In this document: positions 1 through 8,499 of the stretch, piece by piece
Layout of the letters: every line of letters starts with the position of its first letter
How positions within the stretch are numbered: position 1 is the first letter of the stretch
Assembly: GCA_964401335.1 (NCBI GenBank)
Contig: CAYNYK010000002.1
Span: 62,001-126,000, forward strand
Source of the DNA: JAAYCU01 sp964401335
GTDB taxonomy: Bacteria; Planctomycetota; Phycisphaerae; UBA1845; PWPN01
Direction of reading: 5' to 3'
DNA: 64,000 nt
Program-made: the position numbers and the translations under genes
The notes under the pieces: generated by a model
Seen by the model: the letters and a program-made list of their open reading frames with translations, nothing else
Databases searched by the model: none
What the model was told of the DNA's origin: nothing

Positions 1-852
1 GTCCAGGATATTGGCCCGCCAGTCCACGTTACCCTCAAAGCCAAAGGTCTCGACCGGTGCAATGGATCGAGCCAGTACCCGCTGAACGTTACGATCCTCG
101 CCATTGGCGACCAATAACCCGTCAGCGGGAAGTAAGGCGATGAAATCATGGAAAGCCTCCTCGATGGCGGACAGATCAGCGTAGTAATCAAGGTGATCTT
201 CCTCGATGTTCAGAACGGCCGCCATTCGTGGGCGTAAATTCGTGAAAGAACGATCATACTCGCAGGCCTCAACCACGAAATGTTCGCCTTCGCCGTAACC
301 CGACCCACCGCCGAGCTGCTCGACCTCCGCACCGATCACGAAAGACGGATTGAAGCCGGCCCGACGCAAGACGTAGGCGGTCATGGCCGTCGTGGTGCTC
401 TTGCCGTGCGTCCCGGCGATGGCCAAACCCGTCTGCCGGGCCATGAGCAGCCCGAGCAGTTGCGAGTACTTCATGACGGGGTACCCCCGTCGTCGGGCCT
501 CGGCCAGTTCGGGATTCGTTTCCTTGATGGCCGCCGAATGGACCACCAGGTCACATGGATCGGGCAGATGCTCCGCGGATTGCGTAGTGAAAATCCTCGC
601 CCCATGTCCCGCAAGGATGGTGGTGGCATCGGATGCCGCACGATCGGATCCGCTGACAATCGCTCCCCGACGCAGGAGCATCTCCGCCGCGCCGCGCATG
701 CCGCAACCGCCCACGCCGATCAGATGCACACGTCTTCCGACAGGCAACCAACTCTCCGTGAAATCCCTGAGGATGGGAACCGCCGGATAAAGCGGTTGCT
801 CCGTCTTGACTTCGCTGCCCGTCAGGCTGATCGTCCGTGCGCCTCTGGACAT
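1..852 (-). CDS. murC: UDP-N-acetylmuramate--L-alanine ligase (MurC), C-terminus cut by window edge
   Basis: MurC adds L-alanine to UDP-MurNAc in the cytoplasm, the first step of stem-peptide synthesis. Reading the minus strand from the ATG at 852 gives 284 open codons that run off the window. The start is preceded by an AAGGAAG ribosome-binding site. An N-terminal Rossmann segment reads VHLIGVGGCGMRGAAEMLLR (about residues 42-61). The ATP P-loop GTHGKSTTTAM lies near residues 146-156, followed by a central domain with VEACEYDRSF and LNIEEDHLDYY, both typical of MurC. The C-terminal ligase domain is outside the window. The first ~40 residues are slightly longer than in many MurC proteins. It is last in the dcw cluster seen here, 330 bp after murG, with a possible terminator between them. 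The family assignment is secure. Confidence 0.93.
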   Translation of the reverse strand, partial: MSRGARTISLTGSEVKTEQPLYPAVPILRDFTESWLPVGRRVHLIGVGGCGMRGAAEMLLRRGAIVSGSDRAASDATTILAGHGARIFTTQSAEHLPDPCDLVVHSAAIKETNPELAEARRRGYPVMKYSQLLGLLMARQTGLAIAGTHGKSTTTAMTAYVLRRAGFNPSFVIGAEVEQLGGGSGYGEGEHFVVEACEYDRSFTNLRPRMAAVLNIEEDHLDYYADLSAIEEAFHDFIALLPADGLLVANGEDRNVQRVLARSIAPVETFGFEGNVDWRANILD

Positions 853-1182
853 GAAAACTTCCTTCTTGCTGATAAAACCTTCCCTGAACGCCTCGGTCGC
901 TTCACTGTGGATCATCCGGCCCGAAGGTCAAAATCCCGGCCGACCTGGCGCCGCCGGCGCTGCCCCGCGTCGACGTCGAATCATTGTAATCAAAGGCCAA
1001 GGGCAATGAAAGAAAAACCGCCTCCCGCCCGCACCGAGCAGGCCACTCCGACGGGAGACTTATGCCTGTTCTAAATCCAATCCATATAAGAGTATCGGGA
1101 GTCGATTTACAATTCCTTGAGGGGTATCGAGAGCTTTGTAGGCCGCCAATCAGAAAGATTCAGATTGGGGCAACTATGTCAC
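853..1182. other. murG-murC spacer, no gene seen
   Basis: This 330-bp spacer separates murG from murC. Short open frames here do not resemble proteins and extend into the neighbouring genes on the opposite strand. The recognisable content is a minus-strand hairpin with a T-run (listed separately) and the murC ribosome-binding site at its left end. Confidence 0.6.
1011..1057 (-). terminator. Possible intrinsic terminator between murG and murC
   Basis: On the minus strand, CTCCCG (1057-1052) pairs with CGGGAG (1027-1022) around a GC-rich loop, followed by GCGG and a short run of five T (1018-1014). The stem is only six bases with a large loop, so it is a weak prediction. If functional, it would partly separate murC transcription from the upstream dcw genes. 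Confidence 0.35.
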
Positions 1183-2360
1183 TCATGGACACGAGCCGAC
1201 GGGGGGAGACAGCATTTTTTGCGCCTCGGCCAGCAGGTGTTCGGCGATAAGCTCGGCGGACTCCGGGCAGGCCAGGCCTCGGGCAGCGGCGGCCATCACG
1301 GCCCGTTTCCGGTCATCCGCCATCAGGTCGGCCAAAACGGGGCCTAAACGCCCGGCATTCTGAAGCCCGTCGCGGGTATCATCAATCAGCACGGCCGCTC
1401 CCGCTTCAGCCAACACGGCCGCGTTATGCCTCTGGTGCTGATCCCGATGAAACGGATAGGGCAACAATACGGACGGCTTGCCCACCACCTGAATTTCCGC
1501 CAGGCTGGACGCCCCCGCCCGCGAAACGATCAAATCCGCCCCGACCATGGCCTCGGCCATCCGGTCGGAGAAAGTCAGGACACGAAACAAAAAATCAGAA
1601 GACTTGTTATTCTCGGCGGCCCGGGCATAGGCCTGCTCGACCCGCTCCCGGTCGGATGCGCCACTCAAATGCAAAACCTGCCAGCCGGTCCGGGCAATTT
1701 GATCAGCCAAATACATCAGGGCCTCATTGATCGTCCGCGCCCCCTGCGACGCACCGGTAATCAACAACGTCTTTCGCTGTGGCGCCAGGCCAAAATGTCG
1801 ATCCAACTGAGCGTCGGGCAGGTTCCGAAACGCCGGTCGGACCGGACAGCCGGCCACAATGACCCGCGCTGTCGATGGAAAATACTGTTTGCTCACCGGC
1901 CATTGGGCGAAAATTCCGGTCAATTCCTTTCGTCGGGCCAGCCAGCGATTGGCTCGGCCAGGTATGGCATCCGGATTGAGCAGAAAAGTCGGTATCCCCA
2001 GCTTCATGGCCGCATGGACCGGTGGGCCGGAGGCATAACCACCCGCCCCGACCACGACCGCCGGCCGACGAACAACAAAAGCTCGATGACAGGCCGCAAC
2101 CGACCTCCGCCACTGTCGCCAAAACGCGGGCCAGCGCCAAGGCTTACTGGTCAAAGGAAGAACCGGCTGAGGAATCGCCTCGACCCCGGCCCGGCCGTGC
2201 ACCTCGCCGTCAATCGTACAAGGAGTACAAATCAAAGTCACAGCNNNNNNNNNNCGATCGGCAAGTTCTCGCGGCGCAGGGCCTCTACCACCCCCAAAGC
2301 GGGGAACAAGTGCCCGCCCGTCCCCCCACCGGCGAAAACCATCCAAGGCTTTGGCGTCAT
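1183..2360 (-). CDS. murG: MurG, lipid II-forming GlcNAc transferase, interrupted by an assembly gap
   Basis: MurG transfers GlcNAc from UDP-GlcNAc to lipid I at the inner face of the membrane. The C-terminal part (1183-2244) matches the family: GAGGYASGPPVHAAMKLGIP, ITGASQGARTINE, and the UDP-GlcNAc site SRAGASSLAEIQVVGKPSVL followed by PYPFHRDQHQRHNA. The true N-terminus lies beyond the N run in another frame, starting at the ATG at 2360. It reads MTPKPWMVFAGGGTGGHLFP and contains the diagnostic GGGTGGH loop. The two parts are out of register by one frame across the ten Ns, so the gap is a placeholder of wrong size, not a mutation. A frame opening at 2346 is a shadow and should not be used as the N-terminus. 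About 390 residues, normal for MurG. Confidence 0.9.
2245..2254. other. Assembly gap (10 N) inside murG
   Basis: Ten consecutive N. The MurG reading frames on the two sides do not join in phase across ten bases, so the true missing length differs from ten. The missing part falls just after the first alpha helix of the N-terminal domain. Confidence 0.98.
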
Positions 2361-2425
2361 AACCTGCTCGGTTCCTGTTTCATCACTAGGCCCCCTTCAA
2401 ATCAGGGTAACACGCAAGTGAGCAT

Positions 2426-2517
2426 GAGGGGGAGACGCAGCGAGAGGGAGAGTGGGAGCAAAGAATCATTGTCGTCTTTCCCCCTCCCCTCTTCTCCTTG
2501 TCTCCCACTCTTTTTCT
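2426..2517. repeat. Polypurine/polypyrimidine imperfect hairpin repeat, copy 1
   Basis: A purine-only arm rich in GGGGGAGA, GAGAGGGAG and GTGGGAG is followed, across a short spacer, by a pyrimidine arm (CCCCCTCCCCTCTTCTCC, GTCTCCCACTC). The right arm's reverse complement aligns with the left arm, so a transcript could fold into one long imperfect hairpin. A related element of similar size lies at 5069-5170, between mraY and murF. The two share the core GACAAGGAGA...GGGGGAG on one strand. This is a dispersed intergenic repeat of unknown origin. Confidence 0.6.
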
Positions 2518-2534
2518 AACACGTTGTACGTTCG

Positions 2535-3743
2535 TCAGGAATCGTCCTTAACCAAAGCAGCTCGGTCGCTCTTTCTCGCAATACTCGCCAGCAGGCCGAC
2601 CAGTATGCCCAGGAAAATCGCACCCGAACCGCCGGCCGACACCAACGGCAGCGAAATACCCTTGGTCGGCACCGAAACCGTGACCACGGCGATGTTCATG
2701 GCCGCCTGTAGTCCGATCATGAGGGTAATCCCGAAAGCCAGCAGCCGACCCATCGGATCGGCACATAGCCGAACCGTTTTCAAACCCTGCCAGAGAAGAG
2801 CTATCAACAAAGCAATGACCACCGCCGCGCCGACGAAACCCAATTCTTCGCAGATGACCGCGAAGACAAAATCGGTGCGCGCCTCGGGTAGATAGGTTTT
2901 GATGACTCCATTACCCAGGCCGCGCCCCCACCAACCCCCATTGGCGATGGTGCAGAGCGATTGGATCACCTGATACCCCTCGCCCTGTGGATCCTCCCAG
3001 ATATTCAGGTATGTCAGCAGGCGACGCATACGGTGCTGCCGACTGATCAGCAGGTATCCGAACGCGGGTACCACCGGCAGGACCATGAGCATTAAATGCC
3101 AAAGGCGGGCCCCACCGATCAGAAGCATGGCCCCGGCCACCCCGGCCAGGAGGGCGGCGGTCCCGAAATCCTCCACGCCGATCCCGGCGATGCAAATACC
3201 GATCACGCCCACCACTGGGATAAGGCCGGTCCAGAACTTGGAAATATTCACCCGCCGGGTCATCCATACCGCCAGGAAAATCGGCAACATGATCTTGACC
3301 AACTCCGACGGTTGAAAACGCAGGCCGATACTATCCGGGCTGACCCGAACCCAACGCCGAGCCTGATTCACCTCGACACCCAGGCCGGGAACATAAACCA
3401 GCGCGAGGGACCCGATGGCCAATACCAGAGCAACGACCGCCAAAGCCCCTCCTCCGACCGACCAGATGCGATAAGGAATACGGGCCACGATCAACATGGC
3501 CACCATGCCGGCCAAAATGAACAGAAGCTGGCGACCGGCCTGAAACTCCCAGAACCGCCAGCCCAGCAGCGGCCGCCCCAGCGTGGCGCTGGCCGAACAG
3601 GTCATGATCGCCCCGATCCCCATCAGCCCGACGGCAATGGCAATGATGGCCCGTGAAGTGAACAGCCCCACCCCTTCCGTACCAGCGAGATCGGGGGTAT
3701 CGGCGGTCATTTCACTCATGGCTAAAGGCAGGGCCTCACTCAT
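2535..3743 (-). CDS. ftsW: FtsW, SEDS-family lipid II polymerase for division
   Basis: FtsW is a SEDS glycosyltransferase that polymerises lipid II at the septum with its partner class B PBP (here ftsI at 8500-10251). The 402-residue protein has about ten hydrophobic segments, a usual number. Conserved SEDS features include RRWVRVSPDSIGLRFQPSEL (about 130-150), LICEELG-type loop FVFAVICEELGFVGA, and the late motif GLQAAMNIAVVTVSVPTKGI then LPLVSAGGSGAIFLGI. The location between mraY and murG favours FtsW over RodA or SpoVE. An internal Met (MSEMTADTP) is an alternative start. Confidence 0.93.
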   Translation of the reverse strand: MSEALPLAMSEMTADTPDLAGTEGVGLFTSRAIIAIAVGLMGIGAIMTCSASATLGRPLLGWRFWEFQAGRQLLFILAGMVAMLIVARIPYRIWSVGGGALAVVALVLAIGSLALVYVPGLGVEVNQARRWVRVSPDSIGLRFQPSELVKIMLPIFLAVWMTRRVNISKFWTGLIPVVGVIGICIAGIGVEDFGTAALLAGVAGAMLLIGGARLWHLMLMVLPVVPAFGYLLISRQHRMRRLLTYLNIWEDPQGEGYQVIQSLCTIANGGWWGRGLGNGVIKTYLPEARTDFVFAVICEELGFVGAAVVIALLIALLWQGLKTVRLCADPMGRLLAFGITLMIGLQAAMNIAVVTVSVPTKGISLPLVSAGGSGAIFLGILVGLLASIARKSDRAALVKDDS

Positions 3744-3849
3744 TGGAAAGCGCTCCGCAACCGACTGGCCGCGCCGCCAGCCGTGGGCATAGCCTCCTTT
3801 TTCACGTCCTGCATTTGTATCGACAGAATGCCGCTTTTCAATCCACTCC

Positions 3850-5020
3850 TCAGCGCAGTTTCACGGTGGCCAGGGCGATACCGGCAAAGATCGCCGCCAT
3901 CAGCCAAAAGCGAATCACCGTCTGCGTCTCCGTCCAGCCGCCGAGGTGAAAATGGTGATGGATTGGGGCGACACGGAATATACGCTTGCCTCCGGTCGCC
4001 TTGAAATAACCTACCTGGAGCAAGACGGAGATAGCCTCGATCACGAATACACCGCCCACGATAAAAAGCATTAATTCATTACGAGTCACGATGGCCACAT
4101 AGCCGATCAGCCCACCCAGCGGCAGCGACCCCATATCCCCCATGAAAACCTGGGCCGGGTAGGCGTTGTACCATAAAAATCCCAGGCAGGCCCCGAGCAT
4201 GGCCCCACAAAGGACGGCCAGCTCACCGGTCAGAGGAATATAGGCTAACAGAAGGCTCTGGGCTCGCTCGGCATCGCCGCCCAGATAGACGAAAACCATG
4301 AACACGAAACTGCATAAGGCCATGCACCCGCTGGCCAGTCCATCCATCCCGTCGGTCAGGTTCACCGCATTGGAGGTGCCGGCGATGACCAGGACGGTCA
4401 CGATCAAAAAGGCGGGGATGCCCAATTGAATGCCGTATTTGTAAAAAGGCACGCTGAGAATGCGAAACGCTTCCACCGATTCCCCGCTGACCACGGCCAG
4501 GGCCGCGTTCTGCTGGCCATGACGATAGATGAAGAAGCCCAGCAGCACGCCCAGCCCGATCTGGAACAACAGTTTTTCATACATCTTCAGGCCGTCCCGC
4601 GTCCCGCTGCGGGTATGCNNNNNNNNNNTTTTTGGGGGGGGGGTTGCCCGGTTAAATACTGGTTAAAGTGTATCCCCCCCCCACAGGCCACCAAACCCAT
4701 CCCGAAAGGCCCATCCGGATGTAATAGTTTTGCAGGTCGCCCAACAACAACACGCACACCAGGATCGCCGCCACGATCAGGATGCCTCCCATTGTCGGCG
4801 TATTCTTCTTGTCCTTGGCGATCTCGTTCAGGTCGGCATGGTCGAATTCCGGACGGTCCCCGATCTTGCGCCGCATCAGCTCGCGGATCACGCGCGGCCC
4901 CAGTAACCAAACCACCAGGAAACCCAGCAGGACTGCACATGTTCCGCGAAACAGCGCATCCTTATAGGCATAAGGTCCGGGCGGGTAGTCCAGAAGATAA
5001 TTGAATAAATGATAAAACAC
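3850..5020 (-). CDS. mraY: MraY, phospho-MurNAc-pentapeptide translocase, interrupted by an assembly gap
   Basis: MraY makes lipid I from UDP-MurNAc-pentapeptide and undecaprenyl phosphate in the membrane. The N-terminal part (5020 down to about 4690) reads MFYHLFNYLLDY and includes KKNTPTMGGILIV, a family signature. The C-terminal part (down to 3850) resumes after the N run with RSGTRDGLKMYEKLLFQ. It contains NAVNLTDGMDGLASG (active-site Asp), AYPAQVFMGDMGSLPLGG, and the terminal HHHFHLGGWTE metal/substrate loop. The DDxxK catalytic segment should lie in the gap. Bases 4629-4690 beside the gap are G/C homopolymers that shift the frame and look like poor contig-end sequence. With the gap repaired, it would be close to the usual 360-390 residues. 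Confidence 0.88.
4619..4628. other. Assembly gap (10 N) inside mraY, with poor flank
   Basis: Ten N. The adjoining 4629-4690 contains runs of ten G and nine C and translates to a stop in the mraY frame, whereas both sides further away encode good MraY. This suggests base-calling or assembly error next to the gap, not a pseudogene. Confidence 0.95.
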
Positions 5021-5068
5021 GTCTTAGCCAGCCAAAAGTAGAATAATATCTCGCTCATGAACGCCAAA

Positions 5069-5170
5069 AGAGGGGGAGATGGGGAGATAGGGCGAGAGGG
5101 ACCAAGGCAGAGCATTACCCACGTATTTCTCTCCCCCTCTCCTTGTCCCCCCTTCCCCTTGTCTTCCATC
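5069..5170. repeat. Polypurine/polypyrimidine imperfect hairpin repeat, copy 2
   Basis: A second copy of the 2426-2517 element lies in the mraY-murF spacer. A purine arm (AGAGGGGGAGATGGGGAGAT...) is followed by a pyrimidine arm (TCTCTCCCCCTCTCCTTGTC...). The arms are imperfect reverse complements. The loop, AGCATTACCCACG, differs from copy 1, so only the arms are conserved. Confidence 0.6.
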
Positions 5171-5207
5171 GTTCATAAAATCATCCTTATGATCGGTTCA
5201 TTTCTTC

Positions 5208-6665
5208 CTAACGCCGACCGGCCCACTCCTTAATCTTTTCCGCCAGTTGCTCCAACGCCAAGGCCCGCGAGCCTTTAATCAACACGGTGTCGTCCTTTTT
5301 CAGATGTGCGGTCAAACGGCGTCGGGCCAGAGCGGTCGTCGCGTAGATGTGCGTTTCGATCTTGTCGGCAGCCTCGGCCCGAATGGTCTGGCCCAGCAGG
5401 CTCGCGTTTTCGCCCACGGCAATGACCACGTCGGGCGCGCTCCGGGCGATCTGTATCGCCGCCTCACGGTGCAAACGCTGGGTATCGGCCCCCAGTTCGC
5501 GCATATCTCCGACGATCAGCACCCGCCGTCGTGCAGGCGTGTCCGCCAGCACCTCCACGGCGGCGGCCAGCGAGGCAGGATTGGCGTTATAGGCGTCGTT
5601 GATCAGAGTCAATGACCCGATCCGCTCACCGTTCAGCCGCATGGCCGGCAGAGTGAAAGAGGCCAGTCGTTCGGCGATCTCGTCATGATCCATCCCGAAC
5701 CGCCGGGCCACGGCGACGGCCGCCAGGGCGTTCATCCCGTTGTGCCGACCCGGGACCGGTAAACGATAGACAAAACGATCGTTGACCTCGAAAACCAGCC
5801 CCGGCAAACCCGCGGACCCGGTATCCATCGGCTCAACCCGCAGATCGGTCAGACGCAAATCGGCCTCCGGCCAGCGGCCGAAATATACCAGTTTCTGCCG
5901 GCTCAGTTCCCGGTCCTTGTGAATCGTCTCCCGGATCACTTCCTGATCCGCGTGGACTACGCCGCAACCCTCACCCCGCAGGAAACGCAACAAAGACAAT
6001 TTTTCGGCGGCGATTTTTTCCAGGCTGCCCAGCCCGGCCAGATGGGCTTCCGATACGCCGGTGATTACCGCGACCTCCGGCTCAACCAGATAAGCCAATT
6101 CGGCGATCTCGCCCAAATGATTGGTGCCCACCTCGCAAATGAGAAACTTGTCCTTGGCCTCGGCCGACAGCAGGGTTAGGGGTACGCCGATCGCGTTGTT
6201 AAAACTCTTGATCGAAGCCTTGCCCGGCCAACGACCGGTCAGAATATGAGCGATCATCGTTTTCGTCGTGGTCTTGCCGTTACTGCCGGTCACCGCCACC
6301 ACGGTCACGCCGCCAGCCAAAACGGACCGGCGGTAATAGCGGGCCAGGCGGCCGAGAGCCTTGACCGTGTCGTCCACCCGAATCAAAAACGCCGGAGGCG
6401 CCGGTTGCGTTCGCAGGCCGCGCGGACCGCGCACCGCCTTCGGCACGTAGTCATTGCGAACCACCGCGGCAATCGCTCCCTCGGCCACCGCCCGATCCAC
6501 AAAATCGTGTCCATCGAAACGTTCGCCGGGAATAGCCACGAACAAATCGCCCGGCTCGACATCCCGCGAATCCGTGGTAACGCGGGTCACATTTCCTAAA
6601 GGCGCGGCCCGATCGCAGGTTCCCTGCATGGCCGACACCACTTCTTCCAGCGTCAAGGGTTTCAT
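5208..6665 (-). CDS. murF: UDP-MurNAc-tripeptide--D-Ala-D-Ala ligase (MurF)
   Basis: MurF adds D-Ala-D-Ala to complete the cytoplasmic UDP-MurNAc-pentapeptide. The 485-residue protein has the three Mur ligase domains. The N-terminal uridine-binding domain carries VTTDSRDVEPGDLFVAIPGE (about 29-48). The P-loop VTGSNGKTTTKTM is near 125-137, followed by SFNNAIGVPLTLL and the EVGTNHLGEIAEL motif of MurF. The C-terminal domain has GMNALAAVAVARRFG and LINDAYNANPASL, typical of MurF. It lies between murE and mraY in the expected order; the mraY spacer holds a repeat, so co-transcription with mraY is likely but not shown. Confidence 0.95.
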   Translation of the reverse strand: MKPLTLEEVVSAMQGTCDRAAPLGNVTRVTTDSRDVEPGDLFVAIPGERFDGHDFVDRAVAEGAIAAVVRNDYVPKAVRGPRGLRTQPAPPAFLIRVDDTVKALGRLARYYRRSVLAGGVTVVAVTGSNGKTTTKTMIAHILTGRWPGKASIKSFNNAIGVPLTLLSAEAKDKFLICEVGTNHLGEIAELAYLVEPEVAVITGVSEAHLAGLGSLEKIAAEKLSLLRFLRGEGCGVVHADQEVIRETIHKDRELSRQKLVYFGRWPEADLRLTDLRVEPMDTGSAGLPGLVFEVNDRFVYRLPVPGRHNGMNALAAVAVARRFGMDHDEIAERLASFTLPAMRLNGERIGSLTLINDAYNANPASLAAAVEVLADTPARRRVLIVGDMRELGADTQRLHREAAIQIARSAPDVVIAVGENASLLGQTIRAEAADKIETHIYATTALARRRLTAHLKKDDTVLIKGSRALALEQLAEKIKEWAGRR

Positions 6666-6667
6666 AA

Positions 6668-6757
6668 AAGAGCTTTCAGCTATCAGCTTTCAGCGATCAG
6701 CCACTGGTTATCGGCGATCAGCAACCGGTAATCAGTTTTCAGCGATCGGCAGCTAAT
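6668..6757. repeat. Intergenic repeat built on TTTCAGCGATCAGC-like units
   Basis: The murE-murF spacer holds several near-copies of a short unit: GCTTTCAGCTATCAGC, CTTTCAGCGATCAGCCA, TCGGCGATCAGCAA and GTTTTCAGCGATCGGCAG. Inverted partial matches (CCACTGGTTATC versus CAACCGGTAATC) suggest fold-back ability. A similar vocabulary (GATCAGC, CAGTGATCAGC, GCTGAATACTG) occurs at 14741-14848, so the two are probably members of one dispersed family. Confidence 0.5.
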
Positions 6758-6793
6758 GATCCACAAGTATCGTTTCCCAACCCATTCCGAGAG

Positions 6794-8380
6794 CTATGAT
6801 GAACACATACAACCATCCCTTTTCCCCATCGCTTCGGCGGCTATGGCGGCATCATCAAATGGCAATTTTTCCCGCCCGATGATCTGATAATTTTCGTGGC
6901 CTTTGCCCGCCAGCAATACGATATCCCCTGATTCGGCCAAGCCGATTATTTCCGCAATCGCTCGCCGCCGATCCGGCTCGATCCGTACTTTCGACCGTTG
7001 TTGCTGAGTAAAACCGGCTAATATATCCTCAATAATCTTGCCCGGCTCCTCGCTTCGCGGATTGTCGGAAGTCACCATGACCAGATCGGCATACTGAGCA
7101 GCCACATGAGCCATCCGCGGCCGCTTGGTGCGATCCCGGTCGCCCCCGCAACCGAAAAGTACCATTAATCGGCCGCGGGTCAAAGGACGCAGGGCTTTCA
7201 ATACATTCTGTAAGGCGTCATCCGTATGCGCGTAATCGACCAGCACGGTATAATCGCTCTCGCGTTCCGTTCCGTCGGCGCCTAGCGGTTGCACCCGCTG
7301 CATGCGCCCGGGTACGCCGCGTACGGCGGCCAGTCCGCTCGCGATGTTCTCCAAGTCGATCCCCAAAGCCGCGGCGGCGGCGGCCGCCGCCAGACAATTC
7401 TGCACATTGTGACGACCCACCATTACCGTGCGGATCGGGCAACGTCGTTCCCCTCCTCCGTCCGGACCCACCGCGGCCGCCAGCACCAGGTCGAATAAGG
7501 ATCCGTCGGCCTGAATGTTCCGTATCACGCCGTAGACATCCAGATCGCGTTCTTCCTTTCCGTTTGCGTTTATGACCCCGTAGCGCAGAATACGCGCCCG
7601 GCAATCGGTCACGATCCGCTCACCGGCCGGATCATCCAGGTTGACTACCGCCGTTGCCCGCTCGTCCAAACCGTCGAACAGTTTTTTCTTGGCCCGCAGA
7701 TAATTTTCCATATCGTGGTGGTAATCCAGATGATCGCCGGTCAGGTTGCTGAACACCCCGACATCAAAACGCAAACCCTCGCAACGCCCCTGATCCAGTG
7801 CATGACTGGAAACCTCCATCACCGCGTGGGTCGCCCCCGCTTGAACCGCCTCCGCCAAATAGCCCATTAACGTCACCGGCGGTGGCGTGGTCATGGCCGC
7901 CTCGATCGTTCGCCCGATCAGATCATATTGAATCGTGCCCAATAAGGCCGTCGGATGATGTGCCGTTTCCAGAATGGATTTTAACAGATAACAAAACGTG
8001 CTTTTCCCGTTCGTCCCGGTGATGCCGACGAGATGGAAACGCCCCTCGCTCTGCCGCCGGTCCAGCCCATGAAACGTCGCCGCCAGTCGCGCCGCCACGC
8101 CCCGCGTGGAAGGCAGAACCAGGCGGGCAACCGTATCAGGAACGTCCACCGGCCGTTCGCAAATGACCGCGGAAGCCCCGGCTTGCACGGCCTTGTCAAT
8201 ATAGTCGTGCCCATCGACCTGGGTACCGCGCGTGGCGACGAAACAGGCGCCTTGACCCGCTTGACGGGAATCATCGACAACCGCGGTAATGAAGGGATCG
8301 GCGGCGTGACCTCGCCCAGAGGTCAGGCCCGCGCGGGTAATCAGCCAACTCCATTTCACTTGGTGGATTGACGAAGTCAT
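6794..8380 (-). CDS. murE: UDP-MurNAc-L-Ala-D-Glu--meso-DAP ligase (MurE)
   Basis: MurE adds the third stem-peptide residue. The P-loop GITGTNGKSTFCYLL is near residue 118. TTPPPVTLMGYL and the carbamate-lysine region HLDYHHDMENYLRAKKKLF follow. The C-terminal domain has VLVDYAHTDDALQNVL and TSDNPRSEEPGKI near 436-448. The DNPR motif recognises meso-diaminopimelate, so the peptidoglycan should be DAP-type. The frame opens at 8389, but the AAAGG ribosome-binding site at 8394-8390 abuts that ATG. It sits nine bases before the next in-frame ATG at 8380 (MTSSIHQVK), which I prefer. This gives 528 residues, slightly longer than the usual ~490. Confidence 0.94.
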   Translation of the reverse strand: MTSSIHQVKWSWLITRAGLTSGRGHAADPFITAVVDDSRQAGQGACFVATRGTQVDGHDYIDKAVQAGASAVICERPVDVPDTVARLVLPSTRGVAARLAATFHGLDRRQSEGRFHLVGITGTNGKSTFCYLLKSILETAHHPTALLGTIQYDLIGRTIEAAMTTPPPVTLMGYLAEAVQAGATHAVMEVSSHALDQGRCEGLRFDVGVFSNLTGDHLDYHHDMENYLRAKKKLFDGLDERATAVVNLDDPAGERIVTDCRARILRYGVINANGKEERDLDVYGVIRNIQADGSLFDLVLAAAVGPDGGGERRCPIRTVMVGRHNVQNCLAAAAAAAALGIDLENIASGLAAVRGVPGRMQRVQPLGADGTERESDYTVLVDYAHTDDALQNVLKALRPLTRGRLMVLFGCGGDRDRTKRPRMAHVAAQYADLVMVTSDNPRSEEPGKIIEDILAGFTQQQRSKVRIEPDRRRAIAEIIGLAESGDIVLLAGKGHENYQIIGREKLPFDDAAIAAEAMGKRDGCMCSS

Positions 8381-8499
8381 CCATGACATCCTTTACAGCG
8401 GATTGAACAAGCCTCCGCATGCTTTTTTATTCGGGGGATGATTATACCCGGATAGGCCGGAAAATATCGACATCAATCGCCCTGGAGCGGCGAAACAGG

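Noticed and set aside
1426..2421. Plus-strand frame across murG and the N run
   Set aside because: Antisense to MurG and interrupted by Ns; no family resemblance.
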